Source: Streptomyces sp. NBC_00249 (lineage in GTDB: Bacteria > Actinomycetota > Actinomycetes > Streptomycetales > Streptomycetaceae). Taken from it: DNA of 64,000 bases. Under the pieces are notes generated by a model. It was not told the origin of the DNA, made no database searches, and saw nothing but the letters and a program-made list of their open reading frames with translations. Numbering within the stretch: the first letter of the stretch is position 1; each line of letters begins with the position of its first letter. Shown piece by piece: positions 1 through 8,254 of the stretch. The stretch covers positions 1,798,001 through 1,862,000 of the forward strand of contig NZ_JAPEMV010000001.1 in NCBI RefSeq assembly GCF_026342355.1. Direction: 5' to 3'. The position numbers were made by a program, and so were the translations under genes.

Positions 1-226
1 GGGCCCGGCGGGCCGCGGCGCGGGAGCGGACGAAGGCGGCGGCATCCCGTTCGGCCGGCAGTGACAGCGCCCGCCGGAACTCCTCGGTGTCGAGGAGCGG
101 CAGGTCGGCCGGATCGGTGTGTTCCGGTGTGCGCCACCACCAGACGTGGGCCTCTCCCCGGGCGCCGAGGGCGTCGGCGACGGCCATCGCCGTGCCGTGG
201 GTGGGGCCTTCTCCGTGTAATGCCAT
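1..226 (-). CDS. 4'-phosphopantetheinyl transferase, N-terminal part (gene runs off the left edge)
   Basis: Only the first 75 codons are inside the window. The ATG at 224-226 is preceded by a strong ribosome site (GGGAGGA, about 6 nt away). The protein contains GEAHVWWW near residue 25 and a later AERDAAAFVRSRAAARR stretch. Both match, in the same order and spacing, the complete PPTase encoded at 6004-6825 (GEAHVWWW and EKDAAAFTRTRAGARR). It is therefore a second Sfp-type PPTase, which would load carrier domains from coenzyme A. The catalytic GVDIE and WxxKEA motifs would lie beyond the edge, so completeness cannot be judged. It has its own SARP-type promoter at 332-365. Confidence 0.8.
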   Translation of the reverse strand, partial: MALHGEGPTHGTAMAVADALGARGEAHVWWWRTPEHTDPADLPLLDTEEFRRALSLPAERDAAAFVRSRAAARRA

Positions 227-331
227 GAAGTCCTCCCTTCTTCTCCCCCGTCGGATGGTGCGGGACATGCGGTGACCCACCGGAATTCGCGAAGATTTTC
301 TCTGCGAAAGTGTGGACAAAGCCGCCCCATC

Positions 332-365
332 ACCATGAGGCGGGGGACTATCTCCCGCCTATACC
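332..365 (-). promoter_or_regulatory. SARP-type promoter of the left-edge PPTase gene
   Basis: Read on the minus strand: heptamers GGTATAG and GAGATAG (plus-strand 359-365 and 348-354), 4-nt spacer, 11-bp periodicity, then 10 nt, then a -10 hexamer CATGGT (332-337). The predicted start is about 100 nt before the ATG at 226. One of nine sites with identical geometry in the cluster. Confidence 0.7.
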
Positions 366-405
366 TATGTCCGCGCTCGACCGGAACGCATTCACGACGG
401 GAATC

Positions 406-439
406 CCCATAGGAATGTAATAGGACAGGTCCGGAAACT
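406..439 (+). promoter_or_regulatory. SARP-type promoter of the 2OG oxygenase gene
   Basis: Heptamers CCCATAG (406-412) and GTAATAG (417-423), 11 bp apart, then 10 nt, then the -10 hexamer GAAACT (434-439). The coding start at 477 lies about 30 nt past the predicted transcription start. This box points rightwards and is separated by about 40 bp from the leftward box at 348-365, so the two divergent genes have separate operators. Confidence 0.72.
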
Positions 440-476
440 GACTCGGGTCATCGCTCATCAACCCGAGGATTTCTTC

Positions 477-1484
477 ATGCCGCGGACCCAGGAACACACC
501 CTTACGCTCACGGCGACCGGAACCACCCCGGACGCCATGACGCTCACCGATGCCGAGCGCGCCGAGATGATCGCCGTCGCCACCGACGTACTGACCGCCA
601 CGCCGGCGCTGATCGACGACCCGGCCTGGCTGGACACGGTCCGCGACGCCTCGGCGATGCTGCCGCGCACGGTACTGGCCGCCCTGCGCCGGTTCCGTCA
701 CGACGCCGGCCCCGACGGGGTGCTGCTGCTGCGCAACATGCCTGTGGTGGCCAACGACCCGCTGCCGGAGACCCCGACCGTGCCCGGTTCCGTGGAACGG
801 GTGCCCGCCGTCGCGTCCGCGCTGGTCACGGCGGCGATGCTGCAGCTCGGCGAGGTCATCGCCTATCGCAGCGAGAAGACCGGCGCCCTCGTGCAGAACG
901 TCGTCCCGGTTCCCGGGAGCGAAAGTTCGCAGAGCAATGCCGGCTCGGTGCTGCTGGAACTCCACGTCGAGAACGCTTTCCATGACAACAAGCCCGACTA
1001 CGTGGGTCTCCTCTGCGTGCGCGAGGACCCGACGGGCGATGCGAAGCTGTGCACTTCTTCCGTGCGGCGGGCCCTTCCGCTGCTTTCCGAGCGGACCGTC
1101 GCCGTATTGGCCGCGCCGCGTTTCCTCACCGAGCCGCCGCCGTCCTTCGGCGACCTGAATTCGGTGACTCCCGCGCACCCGGTGCTCGTCGGGGATCCGC
1201 AGGACCCGAACATCCTGGTGGACTTCGCCGCGACCCACCCGCTGGACGACGAGGCGAAGGCCGCGATGGGCGAACTGCGCGAGGCGCTGATGCGGACCAT
1301 GTCGGCGCTGGCCCTGCGGGTCGGTGACCTCGCGGTGGTCGACAACCGGCTCGCGGTGCACGGCCGGACCTCCTTCACTCCTCGCTACGACGGCCAGGAC
1401 CGCTGGCTGCACCGGGTGTACGCGCACCTGGACCACCGCCGCAGCCGGGTGGACCGCAAGGGTGGTGGTGCGGTGCTCAACTGA
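477..1484 (+). CDS. Fe(II)/2-oxoglutarate amino-acid beta-hydroxylase (AsnO/VioC-like, clavaminate synthase family)
   Basis: A 335-residue protein of the clavaminate-synthase-like/TauD fold. The iron-binding facial triad is visible as H163-x-E165 (LHVENAFH, followed by a DYVGLLC segment) and the distal H295 in VHGR. An arginine about 14 residues on (QDRWLHR) fits the 2-oxoglutarate carboxylate clamp. HxE instead of HxD is the mark of the AsnO/VioC branch, which hydroxylates the beta carbon of free L-Asn or L-Arg. The substrate here is not decidable by eye. The ATG at 477 has GAGGA upstream. It faces the ABC permease gene across a long hairpin. Expected role: supply of a beta-hydroxylated residue to the NRPS. 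Confidence 0.85.
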   Translation: MPRTQEHTLTLTATGTTPDAMTLTDAERAEMIAVATDVLTATPALIDDPAWLDTVRDASAMLPRTVLAALRRFRHDAGPDGVLLLRNMPVVANDPLPETPTVPGSVERVPAVASALVTAAMLQLGEVIAYRSEKTGALVQNVVPVPGSESSQSNAGSVLLELHVENAFHDNKPDYVGLLCVREDPTGDAKLCTSSVRRALPLLSERTVAVLAAPRFLTEPPPSFGDLNSVTPAHPVLVGDPQDPNILVDFAATHPLDDEAKAAMGELREALMRTMSALALRVGDLAVVDNRLAVHGRTSFTPRYDGQDRWLHRVYAHLDHRRSRVDRKGGGAVLN

Positions 1485-1508
1485 AGCCCGGACCGGGACC
1501 ACGTACCG

Positions 1509-1554
1509 ACGGCCGGAGGGCCGGCCCCCCGAGGGGGGCCGGCCCTCCGGCCGT
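1509..1554. terminator. Bidirectional terminator hairpin between convergent genes
   Basis: A perfect 22-bp inverted repeat (1509-1530 with 1533-1554) around a 2-nt centre, GC-rich, between the stop of the oxygenase (1484) and the stop of the permease (1563). No T-run follows, which is usual in Streptomyces. Confidence 0.8.
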
Positions 1555-1562
1555 TGTGATGG

Positions 1563-4133
1563 TCACTGACGCGAGCTGATGACGTCCGCGGGGCGGCCGG
1601 CGAGGGCCAGGCGGCCCGGGATCAGCGTGGCCAGGGCCGTGAGCAGCGCCGCGAAGCCCAGGACACCGAGGTACATCCACGGGTCGATGGAGGGGGACGC
1701 GGAGCCCGTCATCCCGATGCTGAAGGCGGTGAGCACCGCGAAGGCGATGCCCGTGCCGAGGACCGAGGAGATGACGACCACCAGGGCCGCTTCGATGCGC
1801 AGCATGCGCATGACCTGGCGGCGGGTGGTGCCGACGAGCTGGAGCAGGGCGAACTCGCGGGTGCGGTCGGACACCGACATGGCCAGGGTGTTGACCACGG
1901 CGATCGCGGTGAAGGCGATGATCAGGCCCATCGCGACGTAGTTCACCTCGGCGTTGGACTGCTGCACCTCGGCCTGGAGGTCCTCGACCTGGTCGCGGTC
2001 GAGCACTCCGACGCCCGGCAGGGGGCCGATCGCCTTCTGGAGCTCGGCGCGGCCCGGCTTGCCGGCGTCGGCGGTCTTGACGAGCAGCGAGGAGGCCAGC
2101 GGGTTGTCGACGTGCTGGGAGACCAGCGCGTGGGACATCGTCAGGTCACCGAAGCCCAGGCCGCGTTCGTAGACGGCGGCGACGGTGAGCTCGGTCTCGG
2201 TGCCGTCGCCGAGGGTCAGCTTCAGCTTGTCCCCCGGCTTCTTGCCGAGGTTGTCGGCGGCGACGTCGCTGAGCGCGACGCTCTGCGCGCCGAAGCCGTC
2301 CAGGGTGCCGCCGGTGACGCCCGGGTCCCAGGTGCGGGTCAGGCCTTCGGTGGAGACGCCCTGCGCCGGGTACTTCTCCAGGCCGACGCGTACGGAGGTC
2401 CGTACGACCTCGGTCACCGCGGACACGCCGGGGACCTTGCGGAGGTTCTCGGCGGCCTGTGCGGGCACGCCGGGGCCGGCGGAGCCGACGACCCAGTCGG
2501 CCTTGTTGCCGGCCTGGGCCTGGGCGGTGGCCGCCGCGCCCATCGTGGTCTGGACGAAGAACACCGTGCAGGCCATGCCGATCAGCAGGGCGAGCGGGGT
2601 GACGGCGGCGGAGACCCGCTTGGTGTTGGCGCGGGCGTTGGCGGTGGCCAGGTAGCCGCCGACCTTGGAGGCCTTCAGCGGGACCCCGAGGACGGCGACG
2701 GCGACCCGGGCGATCAGCGGCCCGAGCAGCGAGACCGCCACCGAGAGCACGACGACCGACAGGAAGGTCACCGGGGTGGACGCGGGCTCGCTGCGCAGGG
2801 CGGCGAGGACCGCGAGGAGGACGACGCCGCCGACCAGGAACGCGGCGCCGGCGCCGAGCCGGCCCCAGGCGAAGTTCCGCTGCTCCATGGCCGCCTCGGA
2901 CAGGGCCTCGGCGGGACGGATGCGGGCGGTGCGGCGGGCCGAGATCCGTGCGGCGGCCCAGGCGCCCAGCAGGGCCGCGCCGATGGCCGCGAAGAACGGG
3001 AAGACGCTGAAGGTGACTTCGAGGGTGTCCGGGATGGCCTTGAAGCCGACGAACTTGCCGTGCAGCCAGTAGGCGATCGGCAGACCGGTGACGGAGCCGA
3101 GGACACCCGCGAGGGCGCCGACGATCAGCGCTTCGCGGCCGATGAGCTGGCGGACCTGCTTGGGGGTCGCCGCGATGGCGCGCAGCAGGGCCAGTTCGCG
3201 GTAGCGCTGCTGGATGGAGAGGGCGAAGGTGCCGACGACCACGAGGATCGCGACGAGCAGGGAGGTGCCGCCGATGGCGCCGCCCATGGAGACCAGCTTG
3301 ATCCGGGCCTTGGCGGCGTCGAGGAACTCGACCGGTCCGCGCTCACCGCCGGTGACGACCTCGACGGGGGCGCCGTCGAGGGCCTTCTTGACCTGCGAGG
3401 CGAGCTCGGAGGTGGACACCCCCGGCTTGGGCAGGACACCGACGACCGCGACCTGGCCGGAGCGGCCGGAGAGCCGTTCGGCCTCGGCGTCCGAGAAGAA
3501 CAGGGAGGTCTGCTGCTTGAGGTCGCTGCCCGTGGGGGCGGCGATGCCGGTGACCTGGTAGGCGCGCGGGGAGCCGGTGGCCTGGACGGTCAGCCGGTCG
3601 CCGGTCTTGATGCCGGCGCGGCGGGCCAGTTCGCGGTCGACGACGACCTCGTCCGGGCCGGCCGGGGCGGCGCCCTCGGTCAGGGTGAAGGGGGTCAGGG
3701 CCGCGGAGGTCCAGGAGTGGCCGTAGGAGGGCTTCTCGTCGACGCCCTTGACGACCTGCCCCTTGGGGGTGACCGCGTAGGCCGGGAAGGTGATCTCGGG
3801 GAGGGCGGCCTTGACGCCGGGCAGCGAGCCCAGGGTGGAGGCGGTGTCGGCGGGCAGCCAGACGCGCTCGCCGAGCGGCTTCTCCTTCTCCTTCGTCTTG
3901 ACCTTGTCGCCCTTGTTCTTGACGGTGACCTGGTGGACGTTCTGGTCACCGCCGACGATCACGGGGGCGCCGGCGTAGCGCTCGGTGCCGATCGTCCCCC
4001 GAAGGCCCGTCTCCAGGAGGATTCCGCAGGCCGTGACGAGCGCGGCCGCGCAGAAGAGGGCGAGGAACGCCCCGATGAAGCCGCCCTTGCGCGCGCGCAG
4101 GGTCTGCAAGGCATAACGCAGCATCAGGCCCAC
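1563..4133 (-). CDS. ABC transporter permease, FtsX/MacB type
   Basis: An 856-residue membrane protein with the duplicated FtsX layout. There is one N-terminal helix (about 15-40), a large extracytoplasmic domain (about 45-270), and three helices ending in the cytoplasmic RELALLRAIAATPKQV motif. A central pair of helices follows, then a second external domain (about 535-715) and a final three-helix FtsX block with REFALLQLVGTTRRQV. It pairs with the ATPase just upstream, with a 10-nt overlap. The start is a GTG at 4133. Likely role: export of the product or of a toxic intermediate. Lipoprotein release or a stress-sensing function cannot be excluded for this family. Confidence 0.85.
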   Translation of the reverse strand: MGLMLRYALQTLRARKGGFIGAFLALFCAAALVTACGILLETGLRGTIGTERYAGAPVIVGGDQNVHQVTVKNKGDKVKTKEKEKPLGERVWLPADTASTLGSLPGVKAALPEITFPAYAVTPKGQVVKGVDEKPSYGHSWTSAALTPFTLTEGAAPAGPDEVVVDRELARRAGIKTGDRLTVQATGSPRAYQVTGIAAPTGSDLKQQTSLFFSDAEAERLSGRSGQVAVVGVLPKPGVSTSELASQVKKALDGAPVEVVTGGERGPVEFLDAAKARIKLVSMGGAIGGTSLLVAILVVVGTFALSIQQRYRELALLRAIAATPKQVRQLIGREALIVGALAGVLGSVTGLPIAYWLHGKFVGFKAIPDTLEVTFSVFPFFAAIGAALLGAWAAARISARRTARIRPAEALSEAAMEQRNFAWGRLGAGAAFLVGGVVLLAVLAALRSEPASTPVTFLSVVVLSVAVSLLGPLIARVAVAVLGVPLKASKVGGYLATANARANTKRVSAAVTPLALLIGMACTVFFVQTTMGAAATAQAQAGNKADWVVGSAGPGVPAQAAENLRKVPGVSAVTEVVRTSVRVGLEKYPAQGVSTEGLTRTWDPGVTGGTLDGFGAQSVALSDVAADNLGKKPGDKLKLTLGDGTETELTVAAVYERGLGFGDLTMSHALVSQHVDNPLASSLLVKTADAGKPGRAELQKAIGPLPGVGVLDRDQVEDLQAEVQQSNAEVNYVAMGLIIAFTAIAVVNTLAMSVSDRTREFALLQLVGTTRRQVMRMLRIEAALVVVISSVLGTGIAFAVLTAFSIGMTGSASPSIDPWMYLGVLGFAALLTALATLIPGRLALAGRPADVISSRQ

Positions 4134-4903
4134 GCTCCCAGGTGGGTCATGCGGTCGGCGACGCGGTCGGCGGTGGGGGCCTGCATCCGGTCGGCGATCC
4201 GGCCGTCGGCGAGGAAGAGGACGGTGTCGGCGTAGGAGGCGGCGACCGGGTCGTGGGTGACCATGACCACGGTCTGGCCGGTCTCGTCGACGCAGGAGCG
4301 CAGCAGGGAGAGGATCTCCTTGGCGGTCACGGTGTCGAGGGCGCCGGTGGGCTCGTCACCGAAGATGACGTCGGGGCGGGTGATCAGGGCGCGGGCGATC
4401 GCGACGCGCTGCTGCTGGCCGCCGGAGAGTTCCGCGGGGCGGTGGGTGGCACGGCCGCCCAGGCCCACGCGCGTGAGGATCTCCTCCAGCCAGGTGGGGT
4501 CGAGGCGCTCGCCGGCCAGGCGCAGCGGCAGCTCGACGTTCTGCCGTACCGACAGTGCCGGGATGAGGTTGAAGGCCTGGAAGACGAAGCCGATGCGCTC
4601 GCGGCGCAGCTTCGTCAGCTGGGTCTCGTTCATTCCGCCCAGTTCGGTGTCGCCGATGTAGGCCTTGCCGCTGGAGGGCTTGTCGAGGCCGGCGGCGCAG
4701 TGGAGGAAGGTCGACTTACCGGAACCGGAAGGTCCCATGACGGCCGTGAACGAACCGCGCTCGATGCCCACCGAGACTCCGTCGAGCGCGCGCACGCCCC
4801 GGCCGGTCTTTCCGTACTCCTTCACGACACCGTCCAGGCGCAGTGCGAACTCCGGGGATCCGGAGCCGCTCTGCCTGCGGAGGCTGTTCGTCTCGGTCCT
4901 CAT
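4124..4903 (-). CDS. ABC transporter ATP-binding protein (MacB/LolD family)
   Basis: 259 residues from the ATG at 4903, which has GGAAGGA upstream; the frame is open further upstream, but that part looks non-coding. Walker A is GPSGSGKST, the signature is LSGGQQQRVAIARAL, and Walker B is VIFGDEPTGALD, followed by the switch histidine in VMVTHD. This is the cytoplasmic engine for the FtsX-type permease encoded directly downstream. The two-gene unit has its own SARP-type promoter, so it belongs to the cluster and is probably its efflux or self-protection pump. Confidence 0.88.
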   Translation of the reverse strand: MRTETNSLRRQSGSGSPEFALRLDGVVKEYGKTGRGVRALDGVSVGIERGSFTAVMGPSGSGKSTFLHCAAGLDKPSSGKAYIGDTELGGMNETQLTKLRRERIGFVFQAFNLIPALSVRQNVELPLRLAGERLDPTWLEEILTRVGLGGRATHRPAELSGGQQQRVAIARALITRPDVIFGDEPTGALDTVTAKEILSLLRSCVDETGQTVVMVTHDPVAASYADTVLFLADGRIADRMQAPTADRVADRMTHLGAWA

Positions 4904-4982
4904 GCGCGACCAGTCCTTCCAATGCTTTTGAGGGGGGAATGTCAGCAGCCTCATCCGCACCGTGGCGGATGCAACGCCACCG

Positions 4983-5016
4983 ATCCTGGTCCGCGGTTCT
5001 ATATTCGCTCTACGAG
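4983..5016 (-). promoter_or_regulatory. SARP-type promoter of the ABC exporter operon
   Basis: Minus-strand heptamers CTCGTAG and AATATAG (plus-strand 5010-5016 and 4999-5005), 11 bp apart, then 10 nt, then -10 CAGGAT (4983-4988). The ATPase start at 4903 lies about 70 nt beyond the predicted transcription start. The distal heptamer is the weaker copy (GTAG instead of ATAG). Confidence 0.65.
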
Positions 5017-5102
5017 AAATGCCCCCGGGTACGCGTTTCCGGCCGGGGGCGGTTGCCTCCGGCCGGATCCGATCGCTCACAGGGGGTTCAGCGTTTCAGC
5101 GT

Positions 5103-5816
5103 TCAGCGGCTACGGCGCCCCCTCGTCCAGCGGTAGCCGAGGGCCGCGGCGGTGGCGGCGAGGCAGAGCCCGTAGCTGACGGTGACCCAGAGCGCCGGGG
5201 CGCGGCCGGCGCCGAGCCCGTGGACGACCCCGGCGGCCCAGGCGGCGTAGGCCAGGCCGTGCAGGATCCGGAAGGGGCGTATCCAGCGGCGGGTGGCGAA
5301 GACGCCCCGCCACAGGCCGGTGACCAGCGCGAGGACGAACAGCTGGGCGGCCAGGGCGCCCAGGTCGACCAGCAGGTCGCCGGTGCCGAGCAGGGCCTCG
5401 CTCGCGGCGATCCTGCCGCCGGCGACCTTGACGCCGATGTGGACGAGGAGGAAGCCGACGCCGGCCAGGCCCGCCGCGCGGTGCAGGAGCTGAGCCAGCT
5501 GCCGGTGGGCGGGGGTGAGGACGTCGCGGAAGACGGTGGCGACGCCGAGCATCACGGAGAGGGAGAGGGAGACCAGCGCGAAGACCCCGGCCATCCGGTC
5601 CAGGAACTCCTGGACGGCGCCGCCCACGAGGGCGCCCGCGGACAGCAGCAGGGCGACGGCGAGCAGCCCGCCGGCCACCGCGCGGGCCCCGGGGGCGGGG
5701 GTGTGCGGGGGCCCCTGCCGGACGGGCGCGGGCGCGGCGGCGGCCGCCGCCACGTCCGTCGCGGGGGCGGGTGCGGTGGCGGCCGGGTCGGCGGTGGTGG
5801 TGGCGGGGTGGGCCAT
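5103..5816 (-). CDS. Ferric-reductase-like/cytochrome b561-like membrane protein
   Basis: 237 residues. An Ala/Pro-rich N-terminus of about 45 residues is followed by six hydrophobic helices. Paired histidines sit in two helices: LHRAAG ... LLVHIG in the third, and LHGLAYA ... VVHGLG in the fifth. This is the spacing expected for haem ligands in ferric-reductase-like transmembrane domains. The ATG at 5816 was chosen because the frame upstream reads as non-coding. It lies 187 nt after the PPTase stop, and a hairpin lies between. Its link to the cluster is positional only; it may feed electrons to a membrane redox step. Confidence 0.65.
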   Translation of the reverse strand: MAHPATTTADPAATAPAPATDVAAAAAAPAPVRQGPPHTPAPGARAVAGGLLAVALLLSAGALVGGAVQEFLDRMAGVFALVSLSLSVMLGVATVFRDVLTPAHRQLAQLLHRAAGLAGVGFLLVHIGVKVAGGRIAASEALLGTGDLLVDLGALAAQLFVLALVTGLWRGVFATRRWIRPFRILHGLAYAAWAAGVVHGLGAGRAPALWVTVSYGLCLAATAAALGYRWTRGRRSR

Positions 5817-5934
5817 GGGGGAACTCCGGGAGGGGTCGGTTCTCCGTACGGGAAGGTGGGCGGCCCGGGCCCGGACCTCGCGGGGAGGTGATCCGGGACC
5901 GGGCCGGGTGCGGGAGGACCCGGCGGGCCGGGGC

Positions 5935-5996
5935 GGCGGGCGCCGCGGGCGGGGCGTACGGCCTGTGCGGTGGCGCGTACGGCCCGGGCGCCCGCC
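5935..5996. terminator. Possible hairpin downstream of the PPTase gene
   Basis: A 10-bp perfect inverted repeat (5935-5944 with 5987-5996) with a long GC-rich loop. The loop holds a 10-bp direct repeat, GCGTACGGCC, at 5954-5963 and 5975-5984. It lies between the PPTase stop and the membrane-protein start. It is weaker than the other hairpins listed and could be fortuitous in GC-rich DNA. Confidence 0.3.
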
Positions 5997-6003
5997 GGTG
6001 GGG

Positions 6004-6825
6004 TCACGCCGGGCGGTGGCGGAGGATCGGGCCGAGGGGGGAGCCGTCGACGGGGCGGGCGAGGGAGGCCGACCAGTTCCCGTCGAGGTCGAGGTCGTCG
6101 ACCTGCCAGCTGCTGACCTCGCCCTGGTAGCCGTGGTCCACCACGAGCGGTCCGGGCGTGCCGGGGCGGACGTCCAGGGCGTTGAGGTCGATGCCGAGCA
6201 GCCCCAGCCCGACGCCCTTGAGGACGGCCTCCTTACGGGTCCACACCCGGTGGAACGCCGCGGTCCGCTCGGGTCCGGCGGGCAGCGACAGGATGTACGC
6301 GTGCTCGGCGGGCGCCAGCACCACACTGGCGAGGGAGCCCGATTCGACGGGCCGCAGCGCCTCGATGTCGACGCCGATCCAGTCACCGGCGTGCAGGGCG
6401 AGCACCCCGCACCCGCTCGTGCGGGTCAGGCTCAGGGCGAGCCCGACGGCCGGGCTGGCCACGGCCGGCGGCCCGTGCTCGAGGTCGCCGCAGCCGGGGC
6501 AGACCCGGCGGCCCAGGGCCACCGTACGGGCGTCCACGCCCAGCAGGTCGCCGATGGCGCGGCGGGCGCCGGCGCGGGTGCGGGTGAAGGCGGCGGCGTC
6601 CTTCTCGTGCCGGAAGCGGCGTGCGCGTACCTGCTCGACCTCGTCGAGCAGGTCGAAGTCGGCCTGGTCCACGTGGTCCTCGAGCAGCCACCACCAGACG
6701 TGGGCCTCCCCCGTGGCCTTCAGTCGTGCGGCTTCCCGAGCGGCCGCCTCGGGCACGGGCAGTGCCCCGGTCCGGCTCGTGTGGTCGATGCGGTGGCCGA
6801 CGGCGGCCAGGGTCTGGCTGGTCAT
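6004..6825 (-). CDS. 4'-phosphopantetheinyl transferase, Sfp type
   Basis: 273 residues with the Sfp-family signature GVDIE (Mg2+/CoA site) and WTRKEAVLKGVG (catalytic Glu and Lys), plus the P-loop-like SLTRTSGCGVLA segment before them. It converts apo carrier domains to the holo form. The local targets are the four NRPS T domains and the ACP encoded at 36518-36781. The N-terminus carries GEAHVWWW, shared with the truncated PPTase at 1-226. The start ATG at 6825 has a GAGGAGGA ribosome site. It is 31 nt downstream of the phosphodiesterase gene and probably the last gene of the Ebo-like operon. Confidence 0.92.
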   Translation of the reverse strand: MTSQTLAAVGHRIDHTSRTGALPVPEAAAREAARLKATGEAHVWWWLLEDHVDQADFDLLDEVEQVRARRFRHEKDAAAFTRTRAGARRAIGDLLGVDARTVALGRRVCPGCGDLEHGPPAVASPAVGLALSLTRTSGCGVLALHAGDWIGVDIEALRPVESGSLASVVLAPAEHAYILSLPAGPERTAAFHRVWTRKEAVLKGVGLGLLGIDLNALDVRPGTPGPLVVDHGYQGEVSSWQVDDLDLDGNWSASLARPVDGSPLGPILRHRPA

Positions 6826-6856
6826 CGGATCCTCCTCTCCCCCCTTGAGGGCGTTG

Positions 6857-8254
6857 TCAGTTCAGTCCGCCGAGGCGCAGGAGCAGGTCCTTGACCTCGG
6901 TGGCGTGGTAGCGGGCGCGTTCCTGGGACGGGTCCGAGCAGAGCAGCAGCGGCCCGTCCCGGTCGTCCTCGGGCAGGCGCCCGTGGCTGCCCCGGACACA
7001 GCCCGGGTCGAGCGGCACCACCTGGAGGGGTGCGCGCATGCCCGCCTTCTTCTTGAGCACCGCGAGGGCCGCCTTCGCCTTGGCCGCCGGATCGGCGGGG
7101 TCGAAGAACAGCTCGGCCGGGTCGTAGCCGGGCTTGCGGTGGATCTCGACGCCGCGCGCGAAGTCCGGGGCGCGGGCGTCGTCGAGCCAGTAGTAGTAGG
7201 TGAACCAGGCGTCGGGCTCCGACACGGCCACCAGCTCGCCCGCGTTGGGGTGGTCGATGCCGTAGTCGGCCTGCTGGGTGCGGTCCCAGACCTCGTCGAC
7301 CCCGTCCAGGGACTTCAGTACGTCGCGCACGCGCGGGATGTCGACGGGGTCGGCCACGTAGACGTGGGCGGCCTGGTGGTCGGCGACGGCGAACGCCCGG
7401 GAGGTGTACGGGTCGAGGTACTCCATCCCGCGCTGGCTGTACACGGACAACAGGCCCTCGCGGCGCAGCGCGCGGTTGATGTCGACGGGCCGGCTGACGG
7501 GTGAGATGCCGTACTCGCTGAGCGCGACGACGGTGGTGCCGCGGTCGCGCAGGTCGGCGAGGAGCGGGCCGAGCGCGGCGTCGGCCTCGCGGGCGGCCCG
7601 GACGGCCTCGGGGCTGTCGGGGCCGAAGCGCTGGAGGTCGTAGTCGAGGTGGGGGACGTAGATGAAGGACAGGTCGGGGTCGCGGGTGTCGGCGACGTGC
7701 CGGGCCGCGCCGGCGATCCACCGGGTGGAGGTGAGGGAGGCGGTCGGCCCCCAGTAGTTGAAGAGCGGGAACTCGCCCTGGGCGGCGGTGAGTTCGTCGC
7801 GCAGTCCGGCGGGGACGGTGTAGCAGTCGGGGGCCTTGCGGCCGTCGTAGTGGTAGACGGGGCGCGGGGTCAGGACGGTGTCCACGTCGGCGCCCATCGC
7901 CCACCACCAGCACAGGTAGGCGGTGGTGTGGCCGGGGTCGCGGCGGCGGGCGGCCTGCCAGACCTTCTCCCCCTGCACCAGGGCGTTGTGCTGGCGCCAC
8001 ATCATCACTTCGCCGTGGTCGCGGAAGTACCAGCCGTTGCCGACGGCGCCGTGCTCGCGGGGCAGCGTGCCGGTGGTCAGGGTGGCCTGGACGGTGGCGG
8101 TGACGGCGGGGAACACCGTGTCGAGCGGGGCGGCGAAGCCCTGCTCGCCGATGGCCCGTACGTTCGGCATGTGCGGCAGCAGCCGGGGGGTGAGGCCGAC
8201 GGTGCACAGGACGGCCGTCTTCCTCCTGCCCGGGGCGGCGGCGGTGGGGGTCAT
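6857..8254 (-). CDS. Alkaline-phosphatase-fold nucleotide pyrophosphatase/phosphodiesterase, EboF-like
   Basis: A 465-residue protein of the type I phosphodiesterase/nucleotide pyrophosphatase family. Near the N-terminus FPAVTATVQATLTTG supplies the conserved nucleophilic Thr region. Metal-ligand candidates appear at YVPHLDYDLQRFG, VALSEYGISPV and VADHQAAHVYV. No signal peptide is visible, so it should be cytoplasmic. Its start overlaps the stop of the EboE-like gene by ATGA. In cyanobacterial and pseudomonad ebo operons a phosphatase/pyrophosphatase-type member is part of the set. The substrate is unknown; hydrolysis of a phosphodiester on a lipid- or nucleotide-linked intermediate would fit. 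Confidence 0.75.
   Translation of the reverse strand: MTPTAAAPGRRKTAVLCTVGLTPRLLPHMPNVRAIGEQGFAAPLDTVFPAVTATVQATLTTGTLPREHGAVGNGWYFRDHGEVMMWRQHNALVQGEKVWQAARRRDPGHTTAYLCWWWAMGADVDTVLTPRPVYHYDGRKAPDCYTVPAGLRDELTAAQGEFPLFNYWGPTASLTSTRWIAGAARHVADTRDPDLSFIYVPHLDYDLQRFGPDSPEAVRAAREADAALGPLLADLRDRGTTVVALSEYGISPVSRPVDINRALRREGLLSVYSQRGMEYLDPYTSRAFAVADHQAAHVYVADPVDIPRVRDVLKSLDGVDEVWDRTQQADYGIDHPNAGELVAVSEPDAWFTYYYWLDDARAPDFARGVEIHRKPGYDPAELFFDPADPAAKAKAALAVLKKKAGMRAPLQVVPLDPGCVRGSHGRLPEDDRDGPLLLCSDPSQERARYHATEVKDLLLRLGGLN

Noticed and set aside
348..1502. Minus-strand open frame covering the 2OG oxygenase
   Set aside because: The plus-strand protein has a full iron/2-oxoglutarate motif set; the minus frame has no recognisable features.
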